DNA of 64,000 bases from Geodermatophilus sp. DSM 45219 (GTDB lineage: Bacteria; Actinomycetota; Actinomycetes; Mycobacteriales; Geodermatophilaceae), in the NCBI RefSeq assembly GCF_900104025.1, contig NZ_FNIQ01000003.1, positions 124,001-188,000 of the forward strand, written 5' to 3'. Positions 51,305-59,049 of the stretch are shown piece after piece. Under the pieces are notes generated by a model that saw only the letters and a program-made list of their open reading frames with translations, did not search any database and had not been told where the DNA came from. Within the stretch, counting starts at the first letter, position 1; each line of letters begins with the position of its first letter. Both the position numbers and the translations under genes were made by a program.

Positions 51305-52297
51305 ATGACCGCGCAGCACCCCGCGGCGCCCGCCCAGGCCGCTCCCGAGCCGGGCCGCAGCCGGATCCGGGTGGGGTCGGCACCCGACTCGTGGGGCGTC
51401 TGGTTCCCCGACGACCCGGCCCAGGTGCCGTGGCAGCGCTTCCTCGACGAGGTCAGCGCATGCGGCTACGAGTGGATCGAGCTGGGCCCCTACGGCTACC
51501 TGCCCACCGACGCGGGCCGGCTGTCCGACGAGCTCGCCGCGCGGGGCCTGCAGGTGTCCGCCGGCACGGTGTTCGAGCACCTGCACCGGCCGGACTCCTG
51601 GGACGCGGTGTGGAACCAGGTGAAGGACGTCGCCGCGCTGACCGCGGCGATGGGCGGCACCCACGTCGTCGTCATCCCCGGGATGTTCCGCGACGAGAAG
51701 ACCGGGGCCGACATCGAGCCCCGGCGGCTGACCCCCGAGGCCTGGCAGGCCAAGACCACGGGCGTCGAGCGGCTGGGCCGCGCGGTGCAGGAGGAGTACG
51801 GCCTGTCCATCGCCTACCACCCGCACGCGGAGAGCCACGTCGGGTACCAGGAGGACATCGAGCGCTTCCTCGCCGACACCGACCCGGCGTTCGTGCCGCT
51901 GTGCCTGGACACCGGGCACGTCAGCTACTACCGGGGCGACAACCTGCACCTGATCCGCACCTACCCGGAGCGGATCGGCTACCTGCACCTCAAGCAGGTC
52001 GACCCGGCGGTCATCGACGAGGTGCTGGAGAAGGACGTCGTCTGGCCCGAGGCGGTGCGGATGGGTGCCATGGTCGAGCCGCCGAACGGCGTGCCCGCCT
52101 ACCCGCCGCTGTTCGAGGCGATCGAGGAGCACGGCCTCGACGTGTTCGCGATCGTCGAGCACGACATGTACCCGTGCCCGCCGGACCAGCCGTTCCCCAT
52201 CGCGCAGCGCACCCACCGCTACATCGGCAGCTGCGGTTTCCCGTCGCTGCAGATCGGCGCCCCGAGGACCACGACCGCCGAGGAGGACCGGGCGTGA
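51305..52297 (+). CDS. iolE: myo-inosose-2 dehydratase
   Basis: 330 aa from ATG 51305 (GGAGGAG 7 nt upstream). TIM-barrel isomerase fold: [52 protein letters not shown] and HLKQVDP. IolE dehydrates scyllo/2-keto-inositol. Stop overlaps the next GTG. Confidence 0.92.
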   Translation: MTAQHPAAPAQAAPEPGRSRIRVGSAPDSWGVWFPDDPAQVPWQRFLDEVSACGYEWIELGPYGYLPTDAGRLSDELAARGLQVSAGTVFEHLHRPDSWDAVWNQVKDVAALTAAMGGTHVVVIPGMFRDEKTGADIEPRRLTPEAWQAKTTGVERLGRAVQEEYGLSIAYHPHAESHVGYQEDIERFLADTDPAFVPLCLDTGHVSYYRGDNLHLIRTYPERIGYLHLKQVDPAVIDEVLEKDVVWPEAVRMGAMVEPPNGVPAYPPLFEAIEEHGLDVFAIVEHDMYPCPPDQPFPIAQRTHRYIGSCGFPSLQIGAPRTTTAEEDRA

Positions 52298-53367
52298 CCA
52301 CCGCAGAGACCCGCGCCGGGGCCCTCCCGGACCTCGCCGACGTCCCCGCGCGCGACCTGCGGGTCGCCGTCCTGGGCGTCGGGATGATGGGCGCCGACCA
52401 CGTCGCCCGCCTCCACAGCCGCATCTCCGGAGCCTCGGTCGTCGCGGTCAGCGACGCCTTCGCCGAGAAGGCCGAGCAGGTGGCGGCCGCGGTGCCCGGC
52501 TGCCGGGTGATCGGCGACCCGCTGGCCGCGATCGGTGACGACGACGTGGACGCCGTGCTGATCGCCACGCCCGGCCGGTTCCACGAGGAGCAGGTGCTCG
52601 CCTGCATCGAGCGGGGCAAGCCGGTGCTGTGCGAGAAGCCGCTGACCATGGACGCCGCCAGCTCCCTGGGGATCGTGCGGACCGAGGAGGCGTACACCGC
52701 CCGCACCGGCCGCCGGCTGGTCACCGTGGGGTTCATGCGCCGCTTCGACCCCGAGTACGCCGAGCTCAAGGCCCTGATCGACGCCGGCGGGCTGGGCGAG
52801 CCGCTGGTCGTGCACTGCGCGCACCGCAACGCTGCCGTCCCGCCGCACTTCACCAGCGAGATGATGGTCAACGACTCGGTGGTGCACGAGGTCGACGTGA
52901 CCCGGTTCCTCCTCGACGAGGAGATCGCCGCGGTCACCGTGCTGCGGCCGCGGGCGACCCGGCACGCCATCGCCGGCCAGTCCGACCCGCTGCTCGTGCT
53001 CTTCGAGACCACCGGCGGCCGGATGGTCGACGTCGAGTGCTTTGTGAACACCGGCGTCGGCTACGAGGTCCGCACCGAGGTGATCGGCGAGGACGGCAGC
53101 GCGATGATCGGCCTGGACCAGGGCCTGGTCCGCGCCACGGGCGGACCGGCGGGGGCGCTGCGCTCGGGCGGCATCGCCCCGGACTTCCGGCAGCGGTTCG
53201 GCCGGGCCTACGACATCGAGCTGCAGCGCTGGGTGGACGCCGCCCGCCGGGGCGAGGTCGACGGCCCCGGGGCGTGGGACGGGTACGCCGCCCAGGCGGT
53301 GTGCGCCGCCGGTGTGGAGGCGCTGCGCTCCGGCCGGCGCACCGAGGTCCGGTTGGAGGCGCGATGA
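52294..53367 (+). CDS. iolG: Inositol 2-dehydrogenase, Gfo/Idh/MocA family
   Basis: 357 aa from GTG 52294 (coupled by GTGA to iolE). NAD site [18 protein letters not shown], then [13 protein letters not shown] (Lys-Pro motif), [14 protein letters not shown] and [15 protein letters not shown] with the catalytic His. Oxidises inositol to inosose. ATGA with the next gene. Confidence 0.9.
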   Translation: MTTAETRAGALPDLADVPARDLRVAVLGVGMMGADHVARLHSRISGASVVAVSDAFAEKAEQVAAAVPGCRVIGDPLAAIGDDDVDAVLIATPGRFHEEQVLACIERGKPVLCEKPLTMDAASSLGIVRTEEAYTARTGRRLVTVGFMRRFDPEYAELKALIDAGGLGEPLVVHCAHRNAAVPPHFTSEMMVNDSVVHEVDVTRFLLDEEIAAVTVLRPRATRHAIAGQSDPLLVLFETTGGRMVDVECFVNTGVGYEVRTEVIGEDGSAMIGLDQGLVRATGGPAGALRSGGIAPDFRQRFGRAYDIELQRWVDAARRGEVDGPGAWDGYAAQAVCAAGVEALRSGRRTEVRLEAR

Positions 53368-54332
53368 GGATCGCCCTGGACCCGCAGATGCTTCGGACCA
53401 CGCCGCTGCTGGAGCTGCCCGACGTGGTGGCCGGCATGGGCTACGAGTGGATCGAGCTCTCGCCCCGGGAGGACTTCGTCCCGTTCTTCAAGCACCCCCG
53501 GGTGGACACCGCCACCGTGCGCGCCTTCCGGTCGAAGCTGGCCGACGCCGGCGTGGGGGTGACCTCGCTGCTGCCGGTGATGCGCTGGTCGGGGCCGGGG
53601 GAGGTGGAGCGGCAGGCCGCGGTGCGGTACTGGAAGCGGGCCGTCGAGATCTGCGTCGAGCTCGGCGTGGACACCATGAACTCCGAGTTCAACGGCCGCC
53701 CGGAGGCCCCGGAGCTCGCCGAGGCGATGTTCTGGCGGTCGATGGAGGAGCTGCTGCCGCTCTTCGAGCGCGAGGGCGTCAAGCTGGCGCTGGAGCCGCA
53801 CCCGGACGACTTCATCGAGCTCGGGCACCCGGCGGTCGACATGGTGCGCGGCATCGACAGCCCGTGCGTGTCCTTCCTGTACTGCCTGCCGCACACGTTC
53901 CACCAGGGCGACGACGCGCCGGGGATCATCGCGCACGCCGGAGACCTGCTCACCCACGTGCACGTCGCCGACTCGATGGACCACACCGCCTCCGACGGGC
54001 TGCGGTACATCACCAACCCGCCCGGCAACACCACCCGCGTGCACCAGCACGCGGAGATCGGCCGCGGGGACGTCGACTTCGACGCGGCCTTCGCCGCGCT
54101 GGCCGGGATCGGCTTCGACGGGGTGCTGACCACCTGCGTCTTCGGCTGGGACGACCAGGCCCGCGAGTCCGGGACCCGGATGCTCGACGCGATCCGCCAG
54201 CTGGTCGACAAGCACTTCCCCGCCGGGACGCTCGCCGGCGCCGGCCCCGACGACGGCTCCTCGGGGCCCGCGGCCGGCACGTCCCGGCCGAACTTCCCGC
54301 AGACCCCGCTGTCCGACGACACCGCTCCCTGA
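53364..54332 (+). CDS. Sugar phosphate isomerase/epimerase, IolH-like
   Basis: 322 aa from ATG 53364. TIM-barrel AP-endonuclease-2 fold: [34 protein letters not shown] and [12 protein letters not shown] carry the metal ligands. Related proteins in iol operons are called IolH (role uncertain: isomerisation of inositol intermediates). The last ~30 residues are a Pro/Ser-rich tail. Confidence 0.8.
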   Translation: MRIALDPQMLRTTPLLELPDVVAGMGYEWIELSPREDFVPFFKHPRVDTATVRAFRSKLADAGVGVTSLLPVMRWSGPGEVERQAAVRYWKRAVEICVELGVDTMNSEFNGRPEAPELAEAMFWRSMEELLPLFEREGVKLALEPHPDDFIELGHPAVDMVRGIDSPCVSFLYCLPHTFHQGDDAPGIIAHAGDLLTHVHVADSMDHTASDGLRYITNPPGNTTRVHQHAEIGRGDVDFDAAFAALAGIGFDGVLTTCVFGWDDQARESGTRMLDAIRQLVDKHFPAGTLAGAGPDDGSSGPAAGTSRPNFPQTPLSDDTAP

Positions 54333-54341
54333 GAGGTAGCC

Positions 54342-55835
54342 ATGCCCACGCACATCCCGCACTGGATCGACGGCGCCCGACGCGAGGGCGCCAGCGGCCG
54401 CACCGGCGAGGTGACCGACTCGGCGACCGGCGAGGTCACCGGCGAGGTCGCGCTCGCGTCCACCGAGGAGGTCGACGCGGCCGTCGCCGCCGCCACCGCC
54501 GCCTTCCCCGCCTGGCGGGACACCTCGCTGGCCAAGCGCACCGCGGTGCTGTTCCGCTTCCGCGAGCTGCTCAACGCCCGCAAGCCCGAGCTGGCCGCGA
54601 TCATCACCGCCGAGCACGGCAAGGTCCTCGACGACGCTCTGGGCGAGGTCTCCCGCGGCCAGGAGGTCGTGGAGTACGCCTGCGGCGTGCCCTCGCTGGT
54701 CCGCGGCGGATTCACCGAGAACGCCTCGACCAACGTCGACGTGTACTCCATCCGCCAGCCGCTCGGCCCGGTCGCGATCATCAGCCCGTTCAACTTCCCG
54801 GCGATGGTCCCGATGTGGTTCTTCCCCATCGCGATCGCCACCGGCAACACCGTCGTCCTCAAGCCCAGCGAGCAGGACCCCTCAGCGGCGATCTGGATGG
54901 CCGAGCTGTGGAAGGAGGCCGGGCTGCCCGACGGCGTGTTCAACGTCGCCCAGGGTGACAAGGTGGCCGTCGACCGGCTGCTCGAGCACCCCGACATCCG
55001 GTCGGTGTCCTTCGTCGGGTCCACCGCGATCGCCCGCTACGTCTACGAGACCGGCACCCGCAACGGCAAGCGGGTGCAGGCCCTGGGCGGGGCGAAGAAC
55101 CACATGGTCGTGCTGCCCGACGCCGACCTGGACCTGGCCGCCGACGCGGCGGTCAACTCCGGGTTCGGCTCGGCCGGGGAGCGGTGCATGGCGATCAGCG
55201 CGGTGCTCGCCGTCGGCGGGATCGGCGACGACCTGGTCGCCCGGATCGCCGAGCGCACCCACACGCTGCGCACCGGCGACGGCCGCAAGGGCAGCGACAT
55301 GGGCCCGCTGATCAGCAAGCGGCACCGCGACCGGGTGGCCTCCTACGTCGAGGCCGGCGAGCAGCAGGGCGCCAAGCTGGTCGTGGACGGCCGCCAGGTG
55401 ACCCCCGACGGCGGCGAGGACGGCTTCTGGCTCGGCCCGACCCTGGTCGACCACGTCGAGCCGCCGATGAGCGTGTACACCGACGAGATCTTCGGACCGG
55501 TGCTGTCGGTGCTGCGGGTGGACACCTACGAGCACGCCGTCGAGCTGATCAACCGCAACGAGTACGGCAACGGCACCGCCATCTTCACCAACGACGGCGG
55601 GGCCGCCCGCCGGTTCCAGCACGAGGTGCAGGTCGGCATGATCGGCATCAACGTGCCCATCCCGGTGCCGATGGCCTACTACTCCTTCGGCGGGTGGAAG
55701 AACAGCCTGTTCGGCGACTCCCACGCCCACGGCGCCGAGGGCGTGCACTTCTTCACCCGTGGCAAGGTCATCACCAGCCGCTGGCTGGACCCCAGCCACG
55801 GCGGCCTGAACCTGGGCTTCCCGCAGAACGCCTGA
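54342..55835 (+). CDS. mmsA: Methylmalonate-semialdehyde dehydrogenase (acylating)
   Basis: 497 aa. ALDH fold: IISPFNFPAMVPMWF, FVGSTAIARYVY, the catalytic Cys in GSAGERCMAISAVLAVGG and TDEIFGPVLSVLR. In inositol pathways this role is IolA, making acetyl-CoA or propanoyl-CoA. Closes the operon; the tandem hairpins begin 15 nt after the stop. Confidence 0.92.
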   Translation: MPTHIPHWIDGARREGASGRTGEVTDSATGEVTGEVALASTEEVDAAVAAATAAFPAWRDTSLAKRTAVLFRFRELLNARKPELAAIITAEHGKVLDDALGEVSRGQEVVEYACGVPSLVRGGFTENASTNVDVYSIRQPLGPVAIISPFNFPAMVPMWFFPIAIATGNTVVLKPSEQDPSAAIWMAELWKEAGLPDGVFNVAQGDKVAVDRLLEHPDIRSVSFVGSTAIARYVYETGTRNGKRVQALGGAKNHMVVLPDADLDLAADAAVNSGFGSAGERCMAISAVLAVGGIGDDLVARIAERTHTLRTGDGRKGSDMGPLISKRHRDRVASYVEAGEQQGAKLVVDGRQVTPDGGEDGFWLGPTLVDHVEPPMSVYTDEIFGPVLSVLRVDTYEHAVELINRNEYGNGTAIFTNDGGAARRFQHEVQVGMIGINVPIPVPMAYYSFGGWKNSLFGDSHAHGAEGVHFFTRGKVITSRWLDPSHGGLNLGFPQNA

Positions 55836-55850
55836 AGGCACCACCGACTG

Positions 55851-55943
55851 GCCGGCGCCGGCGAGACCCGCCTCCGCCGGCGCCGGTCGTCCGGGGCCAC
55901 GGGACCGGCCGGCGTCGGCGAGACCTGTCTCCGCCGGCGCCGG
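55851..55943. repeat. Two tandem 36-nt palindromic units
   Basis: GCCGGCGCCGGCGAGACCCG ... (55851-55886) and GCCGGCGTCGGCGAGACCTG ... (55908-55943) are near-identical hairpins ending CTCCGCCGGCGCCGG, 57 nt apart. They stand at the end of the iol operon and may act as terminator or a mobile repeat. Confidence 0.6.
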
Positions 55944-55989
55944 CCCTGCACGCGACCGCTCGGACGCTGCTCCGACCGGTCGAACCCCG

Positions 55990-56063
55990 CGACGATCATG
56001 GAGCTGCGGTGACGACACGCCGGCGGACGGGGGCGCGTCGCGTCCCCAGGTCCATGATCGTCG
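55990..56063. repeat. 13-bp perfect inverted repeat
   Basis: CGACGATCATGGA (55990-56002) and TCCATGATCGTCG (56051-56063) are exact inverted copies, 48 nt apart. They lie 19 nt before the stop of the convergent isomerase gene, so a terminator-like stem or a protein site is possible. Confidence 0.55.
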
Positions 56064-56081
56064 GGAGGACCTGCCGGGTCG

Positions 56082-56861
56082 TCAGAGGGTGAAGGCGGTG
56101 CGGAACCGGTCGAGGGCCACGGCCGGGTCTCCGGCGGCCCAGCCCTCCAGCGCGACGACGCCGGTGTAGCCGAGCCGGTCGAGGGCGGCGGCGATCGCCG
56201 GGTGGTGGATCTCCCCCGTGCCGGGCTCGCACCGGCCGGGGACGTCGGCCACCTGGATCTCGCCCACCAGCGGCAGCGCCCGCTCCACCAGCTGGACGAG
56301 GTTCCCCTCGCCGATCTGCGCGTGGTAGAGGTCCAGGTTGAGCCGCAGGTGCGGGCTGTCCACGGCCTCGACCAGCGCGATGGTGTCCGCGGCACGGGCG
56401 AACGGCGTGCCGGGGTGGTCGACGGCGGTGTTGAGGTTCTCCAGCGTGAAGACCCGACCGGCCCGCTCACCCAGCGCCGCCAGCCGCTCGAGCGTGCGGG
56501 CCGCGGTCAGCCACATCGCCGGGGTGACGACCTCGGTCGGCACCACCGGCAGCCCGCGGCCGTCCAGCCCGGTCCCGTGCACGTTGAGCCGCGGGCAGTC
56601 CAGCCGCTCGGCGACGGCCAGGGACTGCTCGGCCGTGCGCAGCAGCTCCTCCGCACCGTCGGGGTCCGCGAGCGTGCCGGTGACGTACCCGGTCATCGAG
56701 GAGAACGTGGCGCCGGTCGCGACGAGCTCGTCGACGTCCTTGGCCGTCCAGTCCCAGATCTCCACCTCGAACCCCAGGTCGGCGATGCGCCGCACCCGCT
56801 CGGCGAACGGCAGGTCGAGGAAGAGCATCTCGGCCGAGGCGGCCAGGCGGTAGCCGCTCAC
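56082..56861 (-). CDS. Hydroxypyruvate-isomerase-type sugar isomerase
   Basis: 259 aa from GTG 56861, coupled to the dehydrogenase gene upstream. TIM-barrel with LFLDLPFAERVRRIADLGFEVEIWDW, LNVHGTG, FTLENLN (Glu), LNLDLYHAQIGEG and EIQVADVPGR, GEIHHP as metal ligands. Probably isomerises a keto-sugar or inosose produced by its partner; Hyi proper is one option. Confidence 0.82.
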   Translation of the reverse strand: MSGYRLAASAEMLFLDLPFAERVRRIADLGFEVEIWDWTAKDVDELVATGATFSSMTGYVTGTLADPDGAEELLRTAEQSLAVAERLDCPRLNVHGTGLDGRGLPVVPTEVVTPAMWLTAARTLERLAALGERAGRVFTLENLNTAVDHPGTPFARAADTIALVEAVDSPHLRLNLDLYHAQIGEGNLVQLVERALPLVGEIQVADVPGRCEPGTGEIHHPAIAAALDRLGYTGVVALEGWAAGDPAVALDRFRTAFTL

Positions 56862-57862
56862 TTCTCGACCCGCACCGGGCCGCCGGTGCGCACCGACTCG
56901 GCCGCGGCCAGCGCGATGGCCAGCGCCGCGCGCGCGTCCTCGCCGGTCACCGGGGCCGGGCGCCCCTGCCGGACCGCCTCGACGAAGGCGGCCAGCTCGG
57001 CCGTGTAGGCCTCGGGGAACAGCTCCTGGTCCCCGCGGACGGTCTCGACGAGCCGCCCGGCCGGCCCGGAGAAGGCCATCCCGCTGCGCCGGCCGTCGCC
57101 CATGGTGGCCATGCCGCCGGAGCCGAGCACCTCGCCACGGACGTCGTAGCCGTAGGCGGCCTCGAAGCAGGCCTCGGCCACCGCCATCGCGCCGTTGTCG
57201 AACCGCACCGTGACCACCGCGGTGTCCAGCAGGCCGCGGTCCCGCCACCCCGGCTCCACCAGCGCGTCGCCGACGGCGGAGACCTCGACGGCCTCGGCGC
57301 CGGGGTTGAGGAAGCGCAGCGTGTCGAAGTCGTGGATCAGCGTCTCGAGGAAGATCGTGTCCGGCAGCACGCGGGACGGGTCGAAGCCGCCGGGGTCACG
57401 GGTCAGCGAGCGCAGCAGCCGCGGGGTGCCCAGCGTGCCGTCGTCCAGCAGCGCCCGAGCGGCCCCCCAGTCCGCGGCGAACCGGCGGTTGAACCCCACC
57501 TGCAGGACGACGCCCGCGGAACGGGCGGCGTCGATGGCCCGGCCGGCCTCCGGGAGCGTGACCGCCATCGGCTTCTCGCAGAACACGTGCCGGCCCGCAC
57601 CCGCGGCGGCGACGACCAGGTCGGCGTGCGACCGGGCCGGCGCCGCGATCACCACCGCCTGGACGGCGGGATCGTCCCAGGCCTGGGCCACGTCGGTGTA
57701 CGCCCGGTCCGCACCCAGCGCACCGGCCAGCCGCTCGGCAGCATCCGGCGCGGGGTCGACCACGGCCGCCAGCCGCGCGTGCGGCAGGCGCCGGGCGAGC
57801 GTCTCGGCGTGGAAGGCCCCCATCCGCCCCGACCCGATCAGGGCCACACCCACGGTATCCAT
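56858..57862 (-). CDS. Gfo/Idh/MocA inositol/sugar dehydrogenase
   Basis: 334 aa. GVALIGSGRMGAFHAETLARRL, GRHVFCEKPMAVTLPEAGR and LETLIHDFDTLRFL. It resembles inositol 2-dehydrogenases more than glucose-fructose oxidoreductase. A second IolG-like enzyme, likely for another inositol or a derivative. Divergent from the LacI gene at 57973 with two operators between. Confidence 0.85.
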   Translation of the reverse strand: MDTVGVALIGSGRMGAFHAETLARRLPHARLAAVVDPAPDAAERLAGALGADRAYTDVAQAWDDPAVQAVVIAAPARSHADLVVAAAGAGRHVFCEKPMAVTLPEAGRAIDAARSAGVVLQVGFNRRFAADWGAARALLDDGTLGTPRLLRSLTRDPGGFDPSRVLPDTIFLETLIHDFDTLRFLNPGAEAVEVSAVGDALVEPGWRDRGLLDTAVVTVRFDNGAMAVAEACFEAAYGYDVRGEVLGSGGMATMGDGRRSGMAFSGPAGRLVETVRGDQELFPEAYTAELAAFVEAVRQGRPAPVTGEDARAALAIALAAAESVRTGGPVRVEK

Positions 57863-57878
57863 GCCGCCTCCCTCGTCT

Positions 57879-57894
57879 CTGGAACGTTCTAGTG
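57879..57894. promoter_or_regulatory. LacI-type operator 1
   Basis: CTGGAACGTTCTAGTG contains GAACGTTC, a perfect 8-bp palindrome. 17 nt from the dehydrogenase start and 58 nt from operator 2 (57937), which shares AACGTTCTAG. Expected target of the adjacent LacI. Confidence 0.5.
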
Positions 57895-57936
57895 AAGAGG
57901 GTGGCGGGGACCACTCCCCTCGTCAAGGGGATATGG

Positions 57937-57952
57937 CTATAACGTTCTAGTT
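57937..57952. promoter_or_regulatory. LacI-type operator 2
   Basis: CTATAACGTTCTAGTT shares 10 nt (AACGTTCTAG) with operator 1 and is 21 nt from the LacI start codon. Together they allow looping or autoregulation. Confidence 0.5.
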
Positions 57953-57972
57953 TCCCGGGATAGAGTCGGCGG

Positions 57973-59016
57973 GTGCCACCGAGGGCCCCGGACAGGAGAC
58001 CGACCCTGGCGGACGTCGCCGCCCGGGCCGGGGTCTCCACCGCCCTGGTCTCGATCGTCATGCGCGACGCCCCGGGGGCCAGCACCGCGACCAGGGACCG
58101 GGTGCGACGCGCAGCCGAGGAGATCGGCTACCGGCCGGACAGCCGCGCCCGGCTGCTGCGCAGTTCCCGCAGCCGACTGCTCGGTGTGGTGTTCGGCGTC
58201 CAGCACCCCTTCCACGGTGACCTGGTGAGCGGGCTGTACGCCGCGGCCGAGCGGGCCGGGTACGAGCTGGCGTTGAGCGCCGTCACCCCCGGGCGGGACG
58301 AGAGGCGCGCCGTCGCCGGCCTGCTGCAGGACCGCTGCGAGGCCCTGGTGCTGCTCGGCCCCTCGTCACCCACGGCAGCGCTCGCCGACCTCGCGGCCCA
58401 CCTGCCGGTGGTCGTCGTCGCCCGTTCGGTCCGGTCCGCCGCGGTCGACGTCGTCCGCACCGCCGACGACGAGGGCATGCGCCTGGCCGTCGAGCACCTG
58501 ATCGCCCTGGGCCACCACGACGTGGTGCACGTCGACGGCGGGCGGGCGCCCGGCGCGGCCGAGCGACGCCGCGGGTACCGCGAGGCGCTGGGCGCCGCCC
58601 GCCTGACCCCGCGGGTCGTGCCGGGCGGGCTGGGCGAGGACGACGGGGCCGCCGCCGCACGGGACCTCCTGGCCGGGTCGCTGCCGACGGCCGTCACCGT
58701 GTTCAACGACCGCTGCGCCCTCGGGGTGCTCGACGTGCTGCGGCGCGCGGGCCGCGCCGTCCCGGAGGAGGTCAGCGTGGTCGGCTACGACGACAGCCGC
58801 ATCGCCAGGCTCACCTCGGTCGACCTCACCTCGGTGGCCCAGGACGTCGACCGGCTGGCCGCGCTCGCCGTCGGGCGCGCCCTCGACCGGCTCGACGGCG
58901 TCCCCGTCGAGCGGCGCGAGCTGGTCGTCCCGCCCCGCCTCGTCGTCCGGAGCACCACCGCCCCACCCCGTCCCCGTGACGTCGTGGAACGGCCCTCCTG
59001 CAGGGTCCCGCCGTGA
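57973..59016 (+). CDS. LacI-family regulator 1
   Basis: 347 aa from GTG 57973. HTH TLADVAARAGVSTALVSIVMRDAPGAS (residues about 10-37), hinge RPDSRARLLRSS, then a periplasmic-binding-like domain with LGVVFGVQHPFHGDLVSGL and VSVVGYDDSRIARLTSVDLTS. Divergent to the dehydrogenase-isomerase pair, its likely target. The last ~14 residues and the stop come from repeat element D, so the natural end was probably earlier. Confidence 0.9.
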   Translation: MPPRAPDRRPTLADVAARAGVSTALVSIVMRDAPGASTATRDRVRRAAEEIGYRPDSRARLLRSSRSRLLGVVFGVQHPFHGDLVSGLYAAAERAGYELALSAVTPGRDERRAVAGLLQDRCEALVLLGPSSPTAALADLAAHLPVVVVARSVRSAAVDVVRTADDEGMRLAVEHLIALGHHDVVHVDGGRAPGAAERRRGYREALGAARLTPRVVPGGLGEDDGAAAARDLLAGSLPTAVTVFNDRCALGVLDVLRRAGRAVPEEVSVVGYDDSRIARLTSVDLTSVAQDVDRLAALAVGRALDRLDGVPVERRELVVPPRLVVRSTTAPPRPRDVVERPSCRVPP

Positions 59017-59047
59017 GCTCGCGAACGGTGGGGGCAGGAGGGTCCTT
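58976..59047. repeat. Dispersed palindromic repeat element, copy D
   Basis: GTGACGTCGTGGAACGGCCC ... GCAGGAGGGTCCTT, same orientation and arms as copy A (CCCTCCTGC/GCAGGAGGG). It overlaps the last codons of LacI 1 and ends 3 nt before the P450 gene stop, between convergent genes. Confidence 0.7.
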
Positions 59048-59049
59048 CT

